Assembly: GCF_003403315.2 (NCBI RefSeq)
Contig: NZ_CP048407.1
Span: 2,170,001 to 2,234,000, forward strand
DNA from: Thermaerobacter sp. PB12/4term
Lineage (GTDB): Bacteria > Bacillota > Sulfobacillia > Thermaerobacterales > Thermaerobacteraceae
Length of the DNA: 64,000 bases
Direction: 5' to 3'
Under the pieces are notes generated by a model that worked only from the letters and a program-made list of their open reading frames with translations, was not told the origin of the DNA and searched no databases. Both the position numbers and the translations under genes were made by a program. Shown here piece after piece: positions 28,407 to 36,803 of this stretch (its first letter is position 1; every line of letters begins with the position of its first letter).

Positions 28407-30796
28407 GGTCGCAGCGGGTCGAAGCCCTGCAGGTCGCCATCAGCGCCATCATCGCGGTGACCACGGGGGCGCTGCTGTACCTGCCGCGGCCCGTGGTGGT
28501 GAGGGCGGGACGGGACGGCTGGATGGCGGTGGGCGTGGCGGCGCTGCTCGGGATGGTCCTGGCCTGGTGCTGGTGGGCCCTGTACTTCGGGCCGGAGCGG
28601 GCACCGGGCGAGCGGACGGCCGGGGACCGGCCCGGCTGGGGCGACCGCCTGCTCGCGGCGGGCTTTGCCGGGTATGTCACGTACCTGGCGGTGGTCCTCG
28701 TCGCCCAGGTCACCACCGTGTTCGCCACCGTGCTGCCGGAGATGCCGGTGGCGGTGTTCGCCGCCGGGACGGCGCTGACGGGTTGGGTCCTGGCAGCCTA
28801 CGGCCTGGAGGCGGTCTACCGCAGCGGCCAGGTGCTCTTCCCCCTGATGGTGGGCGCCAGCGTGCTCAACCTTGCCGTCGTGCTGGCGGGGAACGTGGAC
28901 ATGCGCGAGCTGACGCCGGTCCTGGAAACGGGTGTCGGTCCGGTGACGACCGCCCTGCCGGTCGCCTTCGCCTTTTCCGGCGCGTCGGCCGTGGTGCTGG
29001 CGGCCGCCGGCCGGTTGCGGGACCCCGGACGGGTGCGCTGGGCCCTACCCCTGGCCGTGGCCCTGTCGGGCCTGCTGCTGGTCGCCTACACCGCGGCCGC
29101 CGTTGCAGTGCTCGGCGCGTCCGAGGTGGCGCGGTCGACTTTCCCGGTGCTCAGCCTGATCCGTCAGGTCCGTGCCAGCCTGTTCCTCCTGCGCCTCGAG
29201 ATCCTCACGCTGTTCGCCTGGCTGACGGGGGCGTTCGTCCATCTGGGGCTCTTGCTGACCGCGGCCGGCACGGCTGTGGCCCGGGCCCTCCCCGGGAGGC
29301 CGCAATGGCACGGCGTGGTGACGGCCGTGATCGCCGCCGGGGCCGGGTGGGTGGGCGTCGTGGCGTTCGCCAGCGGCCCGGTGCTTCTCCACCACGTGGA
29401 GAGGTTCTTCCCGGCGGTGTCCATCGCGGGGACGGCCTTCCTGCTGGCCGGCGGCTGGCTGAGCCTCCAGGCACGCCGGTCCGGCCGGCCGCGACCCCCG
29501 GCCACCCCCACCGGGTCCCCCCGGATGGGCGGGATGGAGGAGCCACCGCGCGAGGGGCCGGATCCTGCTGAAACGATCCCGTCATCCAAGGCGAGCGGAC
29601 CCGATGCGTCTCCGAACGAGGGTGGATCCGGCTCCCAGGTCCGGAGCGCCGAGCCTGGGTCGCGGCGCGCTGCGGCCCTGGGGATGCTCGCCCTTTCCGC
29701 CGGCCTCTTCCTCGGCGGCTGCTACGGCCGCATCGAGCCCGAGCAGGCCGCCGTGGTGACGGTGCTGGGCATCGACCGAGCCCGCGGCGACCGCCTGCTG
29801 CTCACCGTGGAGATCGTCGGCGCCCCCACCACCGGCCCCAGGGAACAACCGGGCAGCATCGCCCACCGGCTGCTCCAGGCCGAAGGCCGGTCGCTCCTCG
29901 ATGCGCAGCGCCAGCTGGAGCTGCTCGCAGGACGGGAGATCCTGTGGAGCCACGTCAACGTGGTGCTGGTGGGGCGGGACCTGGCGCGATCGGGGCTTGA
30001 GCCCGTCCTTGACACCCTGTCCCGGCGGTACACCTTCCGGCGCAACGCCTTCCTGTTCGTCACCGACGGCCCCGCCGGCCGGTTCCTCCAACGCCTCCAG
30101 CCCGCCTTCGGCGCCCCGCGCTTCGTCGCCTTCCAGCGGATGATGCTTCGTCCCTCCGCCCGTCTGGGCCCGCCCATCGATCTGAACGCCTTCCTGCGCA
30201 CCGTGGGCCACGGGGGTGAGGATCCGGCGGTGCCGGTGGTAGATCTCGCCGCGTCGACGCCGTCCGAACCTATGGTGCGGCGCGTGGCCCTGTTCCGCGG
30301 CCTGCGCATGGTCGCCCTGGCGGACGAACCGGCCACCCGGGGCCTCTACTGGCTGACCGGCCAGCAAGAGGTGGACCGGCTGGTGTGGCCCTGCCCCGGC
30401 GATCCGCCGGATCGCGGGTTCGGGGTCACCGCCGTGCGCAGCAGCAACCGGCGGAGTGTCCGCTGGACGCCCGCCGGGCCGGCGGCCTCCGTGCGGGTGC
30501 GGATCGAGGCGGACGTCGAAGAGTGGCAGTGTCCGGAGCCCCTGACGACGTCCGCGCTGCCGCGGGCCCAGGCCGCGGCGGCACGCGCCGTGGGCCGCGA
30601 CGTGGCGGCGCTGCTGCAGCTGGCCCGCCGGGAGGGGATCGACCCCGTGGGGTTCGGCCTGGAGTTGCATCGCCGCGATCCGGCCGCGTGGAGGGGCGTC
30701 TCCCCGCAGTGGCGCAGGCGGCTCGCGAGCCTGCGCGTCGGGGTCCAGGTAGACGTCCACCTGCGCCGCACCGGCTTGACGATGGGCGCCCCTTGA
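28403..30796 (+). CDS. Spore germinant receptor GerB-GerC fusion protein, locus 1
   Basis: One uninterrupted 797-residue frame. Residues 1-365 are a GerB-type amino-acid-permease-like integral membrane protein of about ten helices (VAISAIIAVTTGALLYLP, PEMPVAVFAAGTALTGWVLA, LRLEILTLFAWLTGAFVHLG). A hydrophilic Pro/Ser/Gly linker (about 366-420) leads to a signal-peptide-like segment with lipobox LFLGGC (Cys440). The rest is a GerC-type domain (AAVVTVLGIDRARGD, FRRNAFLFVTDG, RRVALFRGLRMVAL, LARREGIDPVGFGLELH). GerB and GerC are normally separate, as in the second locus here. Lipoprotein processing at Cys440 could release GerC after export. Confidence 0.9.
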   Translation: MRSQRVEALQVAISAIIAVTTGALLYLPRPVVVRAGRDGWMAVGVAALLGMVLAWCWWALYFGPERAPGERTAGDRPGWGDRLLAAGFAGYVTYLAVVLVAQVTTVFATVLPEMPVAVFAAGTALTGWVLAAYGLEAVYRSGQVLFPLMVGASVLNLAVVLAGNVDMRELTPVLETGVGPVTTALPVAFAFSGASAVVLAAAGRLRDPGRVRWALPLAVALSGLLLVAYTAAAVAVLGASEVARSTFPVLSLIRQVRASLFLLRLEILTLFAWLTGAFVHLGLLLTAAGTAVARALPGRPQWHGVVTAVIAAGAGWVGVVAFASGPVLLHHVERFFPAVSIAGTAFLLAGGWLSLQARRSGRPRPPATPTGSPRMGGMEEPPREGPDPAETIPSSKASGPDASPNEGGSGSQVRSAEPGSRRAAALGMLALSAGLFLGGCYGRIEPEQAAVVTVLGIDRARGDRLLLTVEIVGAPTTGPREQPGSIAHRLLQAEGRSLLDAQRQLELLAGREILWSHVNVVLVGRDLARSGLEPVLDTLSRRYTFRRNAFLFVTDGPAGRFLQRLQPAFGAPRFVAFQRMMLRPSARLGPPIDLNAFLRTVGHGGEDPAVPVVDLAASTPSEPMVRRVALFRGLRMVALADEPATRGLYWLTGQQEVDRLVWPCPGDPPDRGFGVTAVRSSNRRSVRWTPAGPAASVRVRIEADVEEWQCPEPLTTSALPRAQAAAARAVGRDVAALLQLARREGIDPVGFGLELHRRDPAAWRGVSPQWRRRLASLRVGVQVDVHLRRTGLTMGAP

Positions 30797-30933
30797 GGCC
30801 GGGGACCCGGCCCCGGACCGCGCGGGCAGGAATCCACTGCCAGGGAACGTATATGGCGAACGTGGCCGGCGACGGGGCGGCAGGTTCTGCTGTCGCCAGC
30901 ACAGTCCGCGCAGGAGAACGGGGGACCCGAGCC

Positions 30934-32574
30934 GTGGGTTTCAAGGAATACGACCGGTACGACGGTCTCGGCCTCGCCGCACTCATCCGCTCGCGGCAGG
31001 TCAAGGCGGTCGAGGTGGTCGAGGCGGCCGTCCGGCGCATCGAAGCGGTCAATCCCCGGCTGAACGCGGTGGTGGTGCCCCTCTTCGAGCAGGCACTCGA
31101 GCGCGCCCAGGCCATCGACGCGCGGCTGGACGCCGCCGGGGGCGGGGCCACGGACGCTGTCGGGGCCGCGGCCGGCGTCGAGACCGGCAGCGCCTACGGT
31201 TCTGCGCCCCCTGGCGCGGCCGGCGGCTCGTCGACCACCCCGGGCCGCACCGGAGATCACGCCGCGGGAGGGCCCTTCGCCGGCGTCCCCTTCCTGGTCA
31301 AGGACCTGGGCGAGGCCCTGGCCGGGGTGCCCCTGACCCACGGCTCCAGGGCGTATGCCGGGTTCGTCCCGGATCACGACGCCGAGACGGTGCGGCGCTA
31401 CAAGGCGGCCGGGCTCGTCATCCTGGGGAAGACCAACACGCCGGAGCTGGGCCTGGTGGCCTTCACCGAGCCCGAGCTCTACGGCCCCTGCCGCAACCCC
31501 TGGGACCCCTCCCGCACGCCGGGCGGCTCCAGCGGCGGCTCCGCGGCGGCGGTGGCAGCCGGCATGGTGCCCCTGGCCTCGGGCGGCGACGGGGGCGGCT
31601 CGCTGCGCATCCCGGCCTCCCACTGCGGCCTGTTCGGCCTCAAGGCCAGCCGCGGCCGCACGCCCACCGGGCCGGATTTCGGGCAGATGTGGCACGGCGC
31701 CGCGGTCTACGGGGTCCTCACCCGCTCGGTGCGGGACAGCGCCGCCATCTTAGACCTCCTGGCCGCGCCGGAGCCCGGGGCTCCGTACGTCATCGCCCCG
31801 CCCCGCCGTTCCTATCTGGACGAACTCGGCCAGGACCCCGAGCCGCTGCGCATCGCCATGGACACCCGCTCGCCCATCGGCCGGCCCGTCGACCCGGAGT
31901 GCGTCAGGGCGGTGGAGCGGGCGGCGCGGCTCCTGGAAGAACTGGGCCACCGCGTGGAGGAGGCCCGGCCGGCCATCGACGGCCTGGCCCTGGCCCGCAG
32001 CTACCTCACCATGTACTGCGGCACCGTGGCGGCCGAGGTCCGGCGGGTGCAGGAGCTGCGCGGCCCGGAAGCGGTCAAGCAGCTGGAGCCCGCCACCCGG
32101 ATGCTGGGCCTTCTGGGCGAAACGGTCAGCGCCGGCGAGTTCAGCCAGGCCCTGGACCGCTGGGACCAGGCGGCCCGGGCGCTGGGCCGGTTCTTCCAGG
32201 ATTGGGACCTGTACATGACGCCCACCGTGGCGCGGCCGCCCGTGGCCATCGGGGAACTGAAGCCCTCGCCGGGCCAGGAGCGGCTGATGAGGGTGCTGAA
32301 CGCCTTGGGCGTCCTGGGCTCGGGGCGGATCTACCGGGCGGCGCAGATCCTGGAGACGGTGGCCCTGGAGAACCTGGCCGCCACCCCCTTCACCCAGCTG
32401 GCCAACCTGGCCGGGGTCCCCGCCATGTCGGTGCCCCTCCACTGGACGGCGGAGGGGCTGCCCATCGGGGTCCAGTTCGTCGCCCCCTTCGGCGCGGAAG
32501 ATCTGCTCTTCCGCCTGGCCGGGCAGCTGGAGCGGGCGGCGCCGTGGTTCGACCGGCGGCCGGCGCTGCCGTGA
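30934..32574 (+). CDS. Amidase-signature family amidase
   Basis: 546 residues, Ser-cisSer-Lys amidase. The catalytic Lys lies in PFLVKDLGE, the cis-Ser in PGGSSGGSAAAVAAG and the nucleophilic Ser in GGDGGGSLRIPA. It hydrolyses a carboxamide to acid plus ammonia. The GTG at 30934 (MGFKEYDRYDGLGLAAL) fits the family start; an in-frame ATG at 30853 adds 27 low-complexity residues. A 45-residue Gly/Ala/Ser/Thr-rich insert (about 65-110) precedes the conserved core. It lies after gerBC on the same strand but has no obvious link to germination. Confidence 0.9.
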   Translation: MGFKEYDRYDGLGLAALIRSRQVKAVEVVEAAVRRIEAVNPRLNAVVVPLFEQALERAQAIDARLDAAGGGATDAVGAAAGVETGSAYGSAPPGAAGGSSTTPGRTGDHAAGGPFAGVPFLVKDLGEALAGVPLTHGSRAYAGFVPDHDAETVRRYKAAGLVILGKTNTPELGLVAFTEPELYGPCRNPWDPSRTPGGSSGGSAAAVAAGMVPLASGGDGGGSLRIPASHCGLFGLKASRGRTPTGPDFGQMWHGAAVYGVLTRSVRDSAAILDLLAAPEPGAPYVIAPPRRSYLDELGQDPEPLRIAMDTRSPIGRPVDPECVRAVERAARLLEELGHRVEEARPAIDGLALARSYLTMYCGTVAAEVRRVQELRGPEAVKQLEPATRMLGLLGETVSAGEFSQALDRWDQAARALGRFFQDWDLYMTPTVARPPVAIGELKPSPGQERLMRVLNALGVLGSGRIYRAAQILETVALENLAATPFTQLANLAGVPAMSVPLHWTAEGLPIGVQFVAPFGAEDLLFRLAGQLERAAPWFDRRPALP

Positions 32575-32671
32575 TCCCGCGGTCCGGCCGGAGCAATCGG
32601 GCGCAGGAGCGCAGAAGTCCGCGGGTCCGGCAGCGGGCGCCCCGGGTTGCACTGTTTCGGGTGTTCAGTCC

Positions 32672-33208
32672 TCACTCCCCGGTCGCCGCGGGCGGACGCC
32701 GGATCCATGGCAATGGGCACGGCGGGCGCCTCGTAGCCGCCCTGGCCGCAGCCAGCAGGACCAGCGGCGATACGACAAGACCCGCCCCGATGTAGGCCGG
32801 CGTGTAGTACGGCAAGGCCTCCGCTTGAAGGAGGCCGAGCCAATCCTGACCGTTGAAGAGGTCCCGGTGGGCCAGGTAGGTGAGATAGGCGCCGCCCAGG
32901 ATCACCATGCGCTCCATCGCAGCAGCCACCACGCCCAGGGCGGCCACCTTGGACCACGGGTATGCGGCCTGCCTGCGACGGCTGACCCAGCCGGCGAAAA
33001 GACCGCCCACCGCGTACGGGATCGTGCCCATGAGCAGGCCGCTCGCCCACACCGCCGCGGGGGGCCAGGGGGCATTGTGCCAGGCGCTGAAATCAGTCTG
33101 GCCCAGCAGGAGCATGGCGAACACGATGACCAGCCCCAGGACCTGGGGCGTCAACACGTATGCCACTCCGGTCACCGCCACCGTCAGGACGCCGTCGATG
33201 GCGAGCAC
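32672..33208 (-). CDS. Integral membrane protein of unknown function
   Basis: 178 residues with about five hydrophobic segments (GVLTVAVTGVAYVLT, VLGLVIVFAMLLLG, AVWASGLLMGTIPYAVGGLF, ALGVVAAAMERMVILGGAYL, YIGAGLVVSPLVLLAAA). No recognised family motif. The GTG start at 33208 follows GAGGGGGGTTGA and lies 6 bp after the preceding gene, so it forms a unit with the two small membrane genes upstream. It converges with the amidase gene. Confidence 0.65.
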   Translation of the reverse strand: MLAIDGVLTVAVTGVAYVLTPQVLGLVIVFAMLLLGQTDFSAWHNAPWPPAAVWASGLLMGTIPYAVGGLFAGWVSRRRQAAYPWSKVAALGVVAAAMERMVILGGAYLTYLAHRDLFNGQDWLGLLQAEALPYYTPAYIGAGLVVSPLVLLAAARAATRRPPCPLPWIRRPPAATGE

Positions 33209-33214
33209 GCCGGA

Positions 33215-33628
33215 TCAACCCCCCTCAGCCTGGGGCCGGCCGAGGCAACCGGCCAGGTCCGCAGCGATCAGCACCAGATACGCCACCAGAGGCAGCAGGA
33301 CGGCCAGCCGCACGGGCGACATCAAAAAGGGCACCGCCAGGATTGCCGTTCCTCCCGCCAGGGACAGGTCATAACCCAGGAGCCTGGCGGTACGGGCACG
33401 CGGGTTGAGCCGCCGTATGGCCAGCGGCGCCCAGCTCAGTGAGAGCAGGGCCGGCATGGACGCGAGCAAGATGATGCCGGTGCTGTGAAACCGGCCCCCC
33501 TGCAGGTGGTAAGGGAGCCAGAAGAGGGCCCCATAGAGGACCGCCGCGGAACCGGCCAGCCCCACGAGCAGCGCCGGCACCGCCGTGATCCGGTCGACCG
33601 TCTTCACCCCCGTCTTCACCCCATCCAT
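33215..33628 (-). CDS. Small four-helix membrane protein, unknown
   Basis: 137 residues with about four hydrophobic segments (AVPALLVGLAGSAAVLYGAL, STGIILLASMPALLSL, LSLAGGTAILAVPFLM, LAVLLPLVAYLVLIAADLAG). The start is placed at ATG 33628 because GGAGGGGGTGA lies 5 bases upstream; the longer frame from ATG 33646 would place that ribosome site inside the gene. It is in the middle of a three-gene minus-strand group. No family is recognised. Confidence 0.62.
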   Translation of the reverse strand: MDGVKTGVKTVDRITAVPALLVGLAGSAAVLYGALFWLPYHLQGGRFHSTGIILLASMPALLSLSWAPLAIRRLNPRARTARLLGYDLSLAGGTAILAVPFLMSPVRLAVLLPLVAYLVLIAADLAGCLGRPQAEGG

Positions 33629-33658
33629 CGCGTTCACCCCCTCCATGTGTCAGCAGGC

Positions 33659-33760
33659 TCAGTAGGCGGCCGCCATCCCGTACATCAGGAGCAGGACGAA
33701 CACCGCCAGGAAGACGGGCGCCACCGCCGCCGTGGCGAGATCCGGACGGCCGCGCTGCAT
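33659..33760 (-). CDS. 33-residue single-span membrane peptide
   Basis: A short frame MQRGRPDLATAAVAPVFL continuing through AVFVLLLMYGMAAAY to a TGA. There is a basic N-terminus and one hydrophobic helix, so N-in orientation is expected. GAGGAA lies 10 bases before the ATG at 33760. It is the first of three consecutive minus-strand membrane genes and may be a small subunit of the same complex. Function unknown; recognised only from composition, position and ribosome site. Confidence 0.5.
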   Translation of the reverse strand: MQRGRPDLATAAVAPVFLAVFVLLLMYGMAAAY

Positions 33761-34275
33761 CGCCGCCGTTCCTCAAAACATGGGCGCTTATTGCATCCGC
33801 CCAGGACGCCGGGCGAACGGTGCTCCCGGCGATTCGCGCCGGGGGATCGCACCCCGGCCCCCACCGTCGACAAGCCGAGCAGGTCACAGTACAGCCCCAT
33901 CACGCAAATGGCCGCGACGAGAAGTCATCCCGGCCGCCGCCGCACCAAGCCAAGGAGCGACGACACCACCATCGCGACCACGGCGACGAGGCCCAAGGTC
34001 AACCGGACGGTGACCGCGCAAAGGTCGACGGGTCCCTTCAATGTCGGGTCCGGTAGCTCCCGCCAAGTTTCACCGCTGCCGGCCCGGATGGGGACGGGCC
34101 GGTGTGGGCACGGCCAGTAGGCCCGGTGTTGGAGAAGGATGCGGACCAAAATCCGGCGTAGATAAGTTAGTAATCACTCAACCAGTATCCCGTTAACCGC
34201 GACATCCCGTTACCCGGCGATGGTTCGTGCCAACCCCGGGTCTCCGGGCGTCCCAGGCGAGGAGGTGGGCTCGCG
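33761..34275. other. 515-bp region with only doubtful small frames; divergent promoters expected
   Basis: No convincing gene. A minus frame ending at 33925 encodes a possible 38-residue membrane peptide (TTG start near 34042, VRLTLGLVAVVAMVVSSLLG), and an overlapping frame downstream has no recognisable motif. GC is lower than in flanking genes. Near the TetR gene are two direct repeats, CCCGTTAACCG (34189-34199) and CCCGTTACCCG (34206-34216), 17 bp apart, which could bind the TetR protein. Confidence 0.35.
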
Positions 34276-35058
34276 ATGTGCCCGCGACGAGCGAAGGTCA
34301 AGCGGTCCGAACAGATCCTGCGCACGGCCAAGGCCGTGTTCGCCCGGTCCAACTTCCGGTCCAGCACCACGTCGGCCATCGCGGCCGAGGCCGGCGTCTC
34401 GGAGCCGCTGATCTACCGCTATTACCCGTCGAAGAAGCAGCTCTTCCTGGCGGTACTTGATGACGTCACCCGGAGGATCCTGCAGCGCTGGGACGCCATC
34501 CGCCGGTCCGAGCCGTCGAGCCTGGCCTGCCTCCGGCGGATCGGGCAGGACTACCTGGATCTGGTCGACCGGAACAGCGAGGACCTGAAGGTCTTCTTCA
34601 AGGCCGTCTCCGAGGACAACGACCCGGAAATCCGCCACTTCTTGGCGGAGAGTTACCGCAAGTACGCCCGGTACCTGGAAGACGTCGCTCGGCGGGGACA
34701 GCAGCAGGGCGAGATTCGCGGCGATGTCCCGTCCCGGATCATCGCCTGGCAGATGATGAGCCTGGGCGCCGCCTTCAACCTGTTCGCCGCACTGGGACTG
34801 TCGGAATGGACCAGGGCGGACCGCGAGGCCCAACTGCTGGCATTCCTCGAGCGCATCCGTGAGGCAAGCCCGCCCGCCGGAGCGCCGGGCGGCAGGGACG
34901 ACGGGGAGGCTGCGCACGGCGAGGCGCTGGCCCGTTCGCCTGCCAGGTCGCCCGCAGGCGCTTCGGACCGCGCGGCGACCGGCTCCGCCGGGAACTCGGG
35001 GCGAAGTGCGGGGGTCCGGCCGGTCACCCCGCCGGATCGAGGGGGGCAGGAAGCGTGA
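34276..35058 (+). CDS. TetR-family transcriptional regulator
   Basis: 260 residues. The N-terminal TetR helix-turn-helix is clear (SEQILRTAKAVFARSNF, TSAIAAEAGVSEPLIYRYYPSKKQLFLAVL). The ligand domain extends to about 195, and the last 65 residues are a disordered Ala/Ser/Gly/Arg-rich tail. The ATG at 34276 follows AGGAGGTG. Its stop overlaps the acyl-CoA dehydrogenase start (GTGA), so it is the first gene of a three-gene operon and probably represses it in response to an acyl-CoA. Confidence 0.92.
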   Translation: MCPRRAKVKRSEQILRTAKAVFARSNFRSSTTSAIAAEAGVSEPLIYRYYPSKKQLFLAVLDDVTRRILQRWDAIRRSEPSSLACLRRIGQDYLDLVDRNSEDLKVFFKAVSEDNDPEIRHFLAESYRKYARYLEDVARRGQQQGEIRGDVPSRIIAWQMMSLGAAFNLFAALGLSEWTRADREAQLLAFLERIREASPPAGAPGGRDDGEAAHGEALARSPARSPAGASDRAATGSAGNSGRSAGVRPVTPPDRGGQEA

Positions 35059-36683
35059 GATACCAGTCCTACGCCTACGGGCAGAACCACTGGGAGCTCG
35101 ACCCGGACCTGCGCCACGTGCTGGCGCACTACTGGCCGGGCTTCACCGCCCACGAGGACGAGCTTCGCCGCTTCGGCGCCCTGGCGGGCAAGGAGGTCTA
35201 CGAGGTCGCCTACCACGTGGACCATGACGCCCCGCCGGTGCTGGTCATGCACGACCTGGACGGCCACCGGGTGGACCGGGTGCGCCTCTCACCCGCCCAG
35301 GAGGCGTTACTCCGGGAACTTGCCCCGATGAACCGTCCCCCCTATGAGGGCGGGAGCTGGCACCACCACTACGCCTTGGGCTACTTGGTCGCCGATCCCG
35401 GGATCTACTGCATCCTGACCATCACCAACCAGACGGCCTACATCATCCACAAGTACGCAGCGGAGTTCAGCGAGTGGAAGGACAAGCTCCTCCGCGGCGA
35501 GTTCTGGGGCGCCACCTGGATGACCGAGGTCCAGGGCGGCAGCAACCTGGGCGCCAACACCCTCCAGGCCACCCGCGATGGCGACGCCTGGCGGCTCGAC
35601 GGCGAGAAGTACTTCTGCAGCGGCGCCGGCCTGACCGACGTGGCCGTCGTCACCGCCCGCCCGGAGGGCGCGCCCGCCGGGCCCAAGGGACTGGCCCTGT
35701 TCCTGGTTCCTCGGATGAACCGGGCCGGCCGGCTGAACTTCCACGTCCGCCGGCTCAAGGACAAGAGCGCCACCCGGGCCGTCCCCTCGGGCGAGGTGGA
35801 TTTCCGCGGCAGCGAGGCCTTCCTGGTGGGCGAGGCGGAGCAGGGGATCTACTACACCCTTGAGGTGCTGACGGTCTCCCGGCTGGCCAACGCCATCGCC
35901 GGCATGGGCATCGCCCGCAAGGCGCACCTGGAGGTGCTGGAGCGGGTGCGGCGCCGCCGGTCCTTCGGCCGCCAGCTCGTCGATCACCCGCTGATCCGCC
36001 GGGACCTGACCGACATGGCCGTGCGCATCGCCGGCGGCCTGATGTTGGGCTTCCACGCCGCCGACCGCTTCGAGAAGGCCCGGGACGAGCGGCCGCCTTA
36101 CACGGCTCGCTACCACTACGCCCGGTTCCTCTCCCACCTGGCCAAGAATCGCACCGCCGACCACGCCGCCGAGGTGACGCGGCTGGCCATGGAGCTCTTC
36201 GGCGGGCTCGGGTTCCTGGAGGAGTACGCCGTGGCCCGCTGGCACCGCGAGGCGCTGATCACGCCCATCTGGGAGGGGCCGAGCAACATCCAGGCCCTCG
36301 ACCTGCTGGAGGCCATGCACAAGAAGCGGGCCCACGAGGCGTTCCTGGCCGAGTTCATCCCCATGTTGGAAGAACCCGGCACGCCCGAGGCCCGGGCCGC
36401 CCGGGAGGTCCTGGAGGAGACCCTGGCCCGGCTGGCCGAGTTGGCGGCGAGCCGTCCTGCGGAAGCCCAGTGGTACGCCAAGGATGCCGCCGCCCGGCTG
36501 GCCGACGCCGCCCAGGTGGGCCTGCTGTACAGGCTGGCCGAGACCGCGGGCGAGCGTTACGCCCACCTCGCCTCCTTGTACGCGCGCCGGTTCCTCCTGG
36601 GTGAGGAGTATCCGGCCTGGGCGCTGGAGAAGCCGGAGGTGTGGTCGGCAGGTGTGACGGCCGGGTCCCGGGGGCTGGCATGA
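35055..36683 (+). CDS. AidB-like acyl-CoA dehydrogenase
   Basis: 542 residues, longer than classical acyl-CoA dehydrogenases (380-400) and organised like the AidB group. It has an N-terminal extension, ATWMTEVQGGSNLGAN and YFCSGAGLTDVAVV in the FAD domain, RRRSFGRQLVDHPLIR, and IWEGPSNIQALDLL where E. coli AidB has its glutamate region. The C-terminal 110 residues form an extra helical domain. Start GTG 35055 overlaps the TetR stop. With the following ligase it probably oxidises a specific acyl-CoA. Confidence 0.88.
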   Translation: MRYQSYAYGQNHWELDPDLRHVLAHYWPGFTAHEDELRRFGALAGKEVYEVAYHVDHDAPPVLVMHDLDGHRVDRVRLSPAQEALLRELAPMNRPPYEGGSWHHHYALGYLVADPGIYCILTITNQTAYIIHKYAAEFSEWKDKLLRGEFWGATWMTEVQGGSNLGANTLQATRDGDAWRLDGEKYFCSGAGLTDVAVVTARPEGAPAGPKGLALFLVPRMNRAGRLNFHVRRLKDKSATRAVPSGEVDFRGSEAFLVGEAEQGIYYTLEVLTVSRLANAIAGMGIARKAHLEVLERVRRRRSFGRQLVDHPLIRRDLTDMAVRIAGGLMLGFHAADRFEKARDERPPYTARYHYARFLSHLAKNRTADHAAEVTRLAMELFGGLGFLEEYAVARWHREALITPIWEGPSNIQALDLLEAMHKKRAHEAFLAEFIPMLEEPGTPEARAAREVLEETLARLAELAASRPAEAQWYAKDAAARLADAAQVGLLYRLAETAGERYAHLASLYARRFLLGEEYPAWALEKPEVWSAGVTAGSRGLA

Positions 36684-36803
36684 GCCGCGGCCCGCGAGGA
36701 CGAGATGTCCAGGAGGGCGGTTTGCGCAGGAGGGCGGTTTGCGCCGGCCGGTCCGCCGGCGGTCACCTGTTATCACCGACCGCGCCGAGAGGGGGAGCGT
36801 CTG

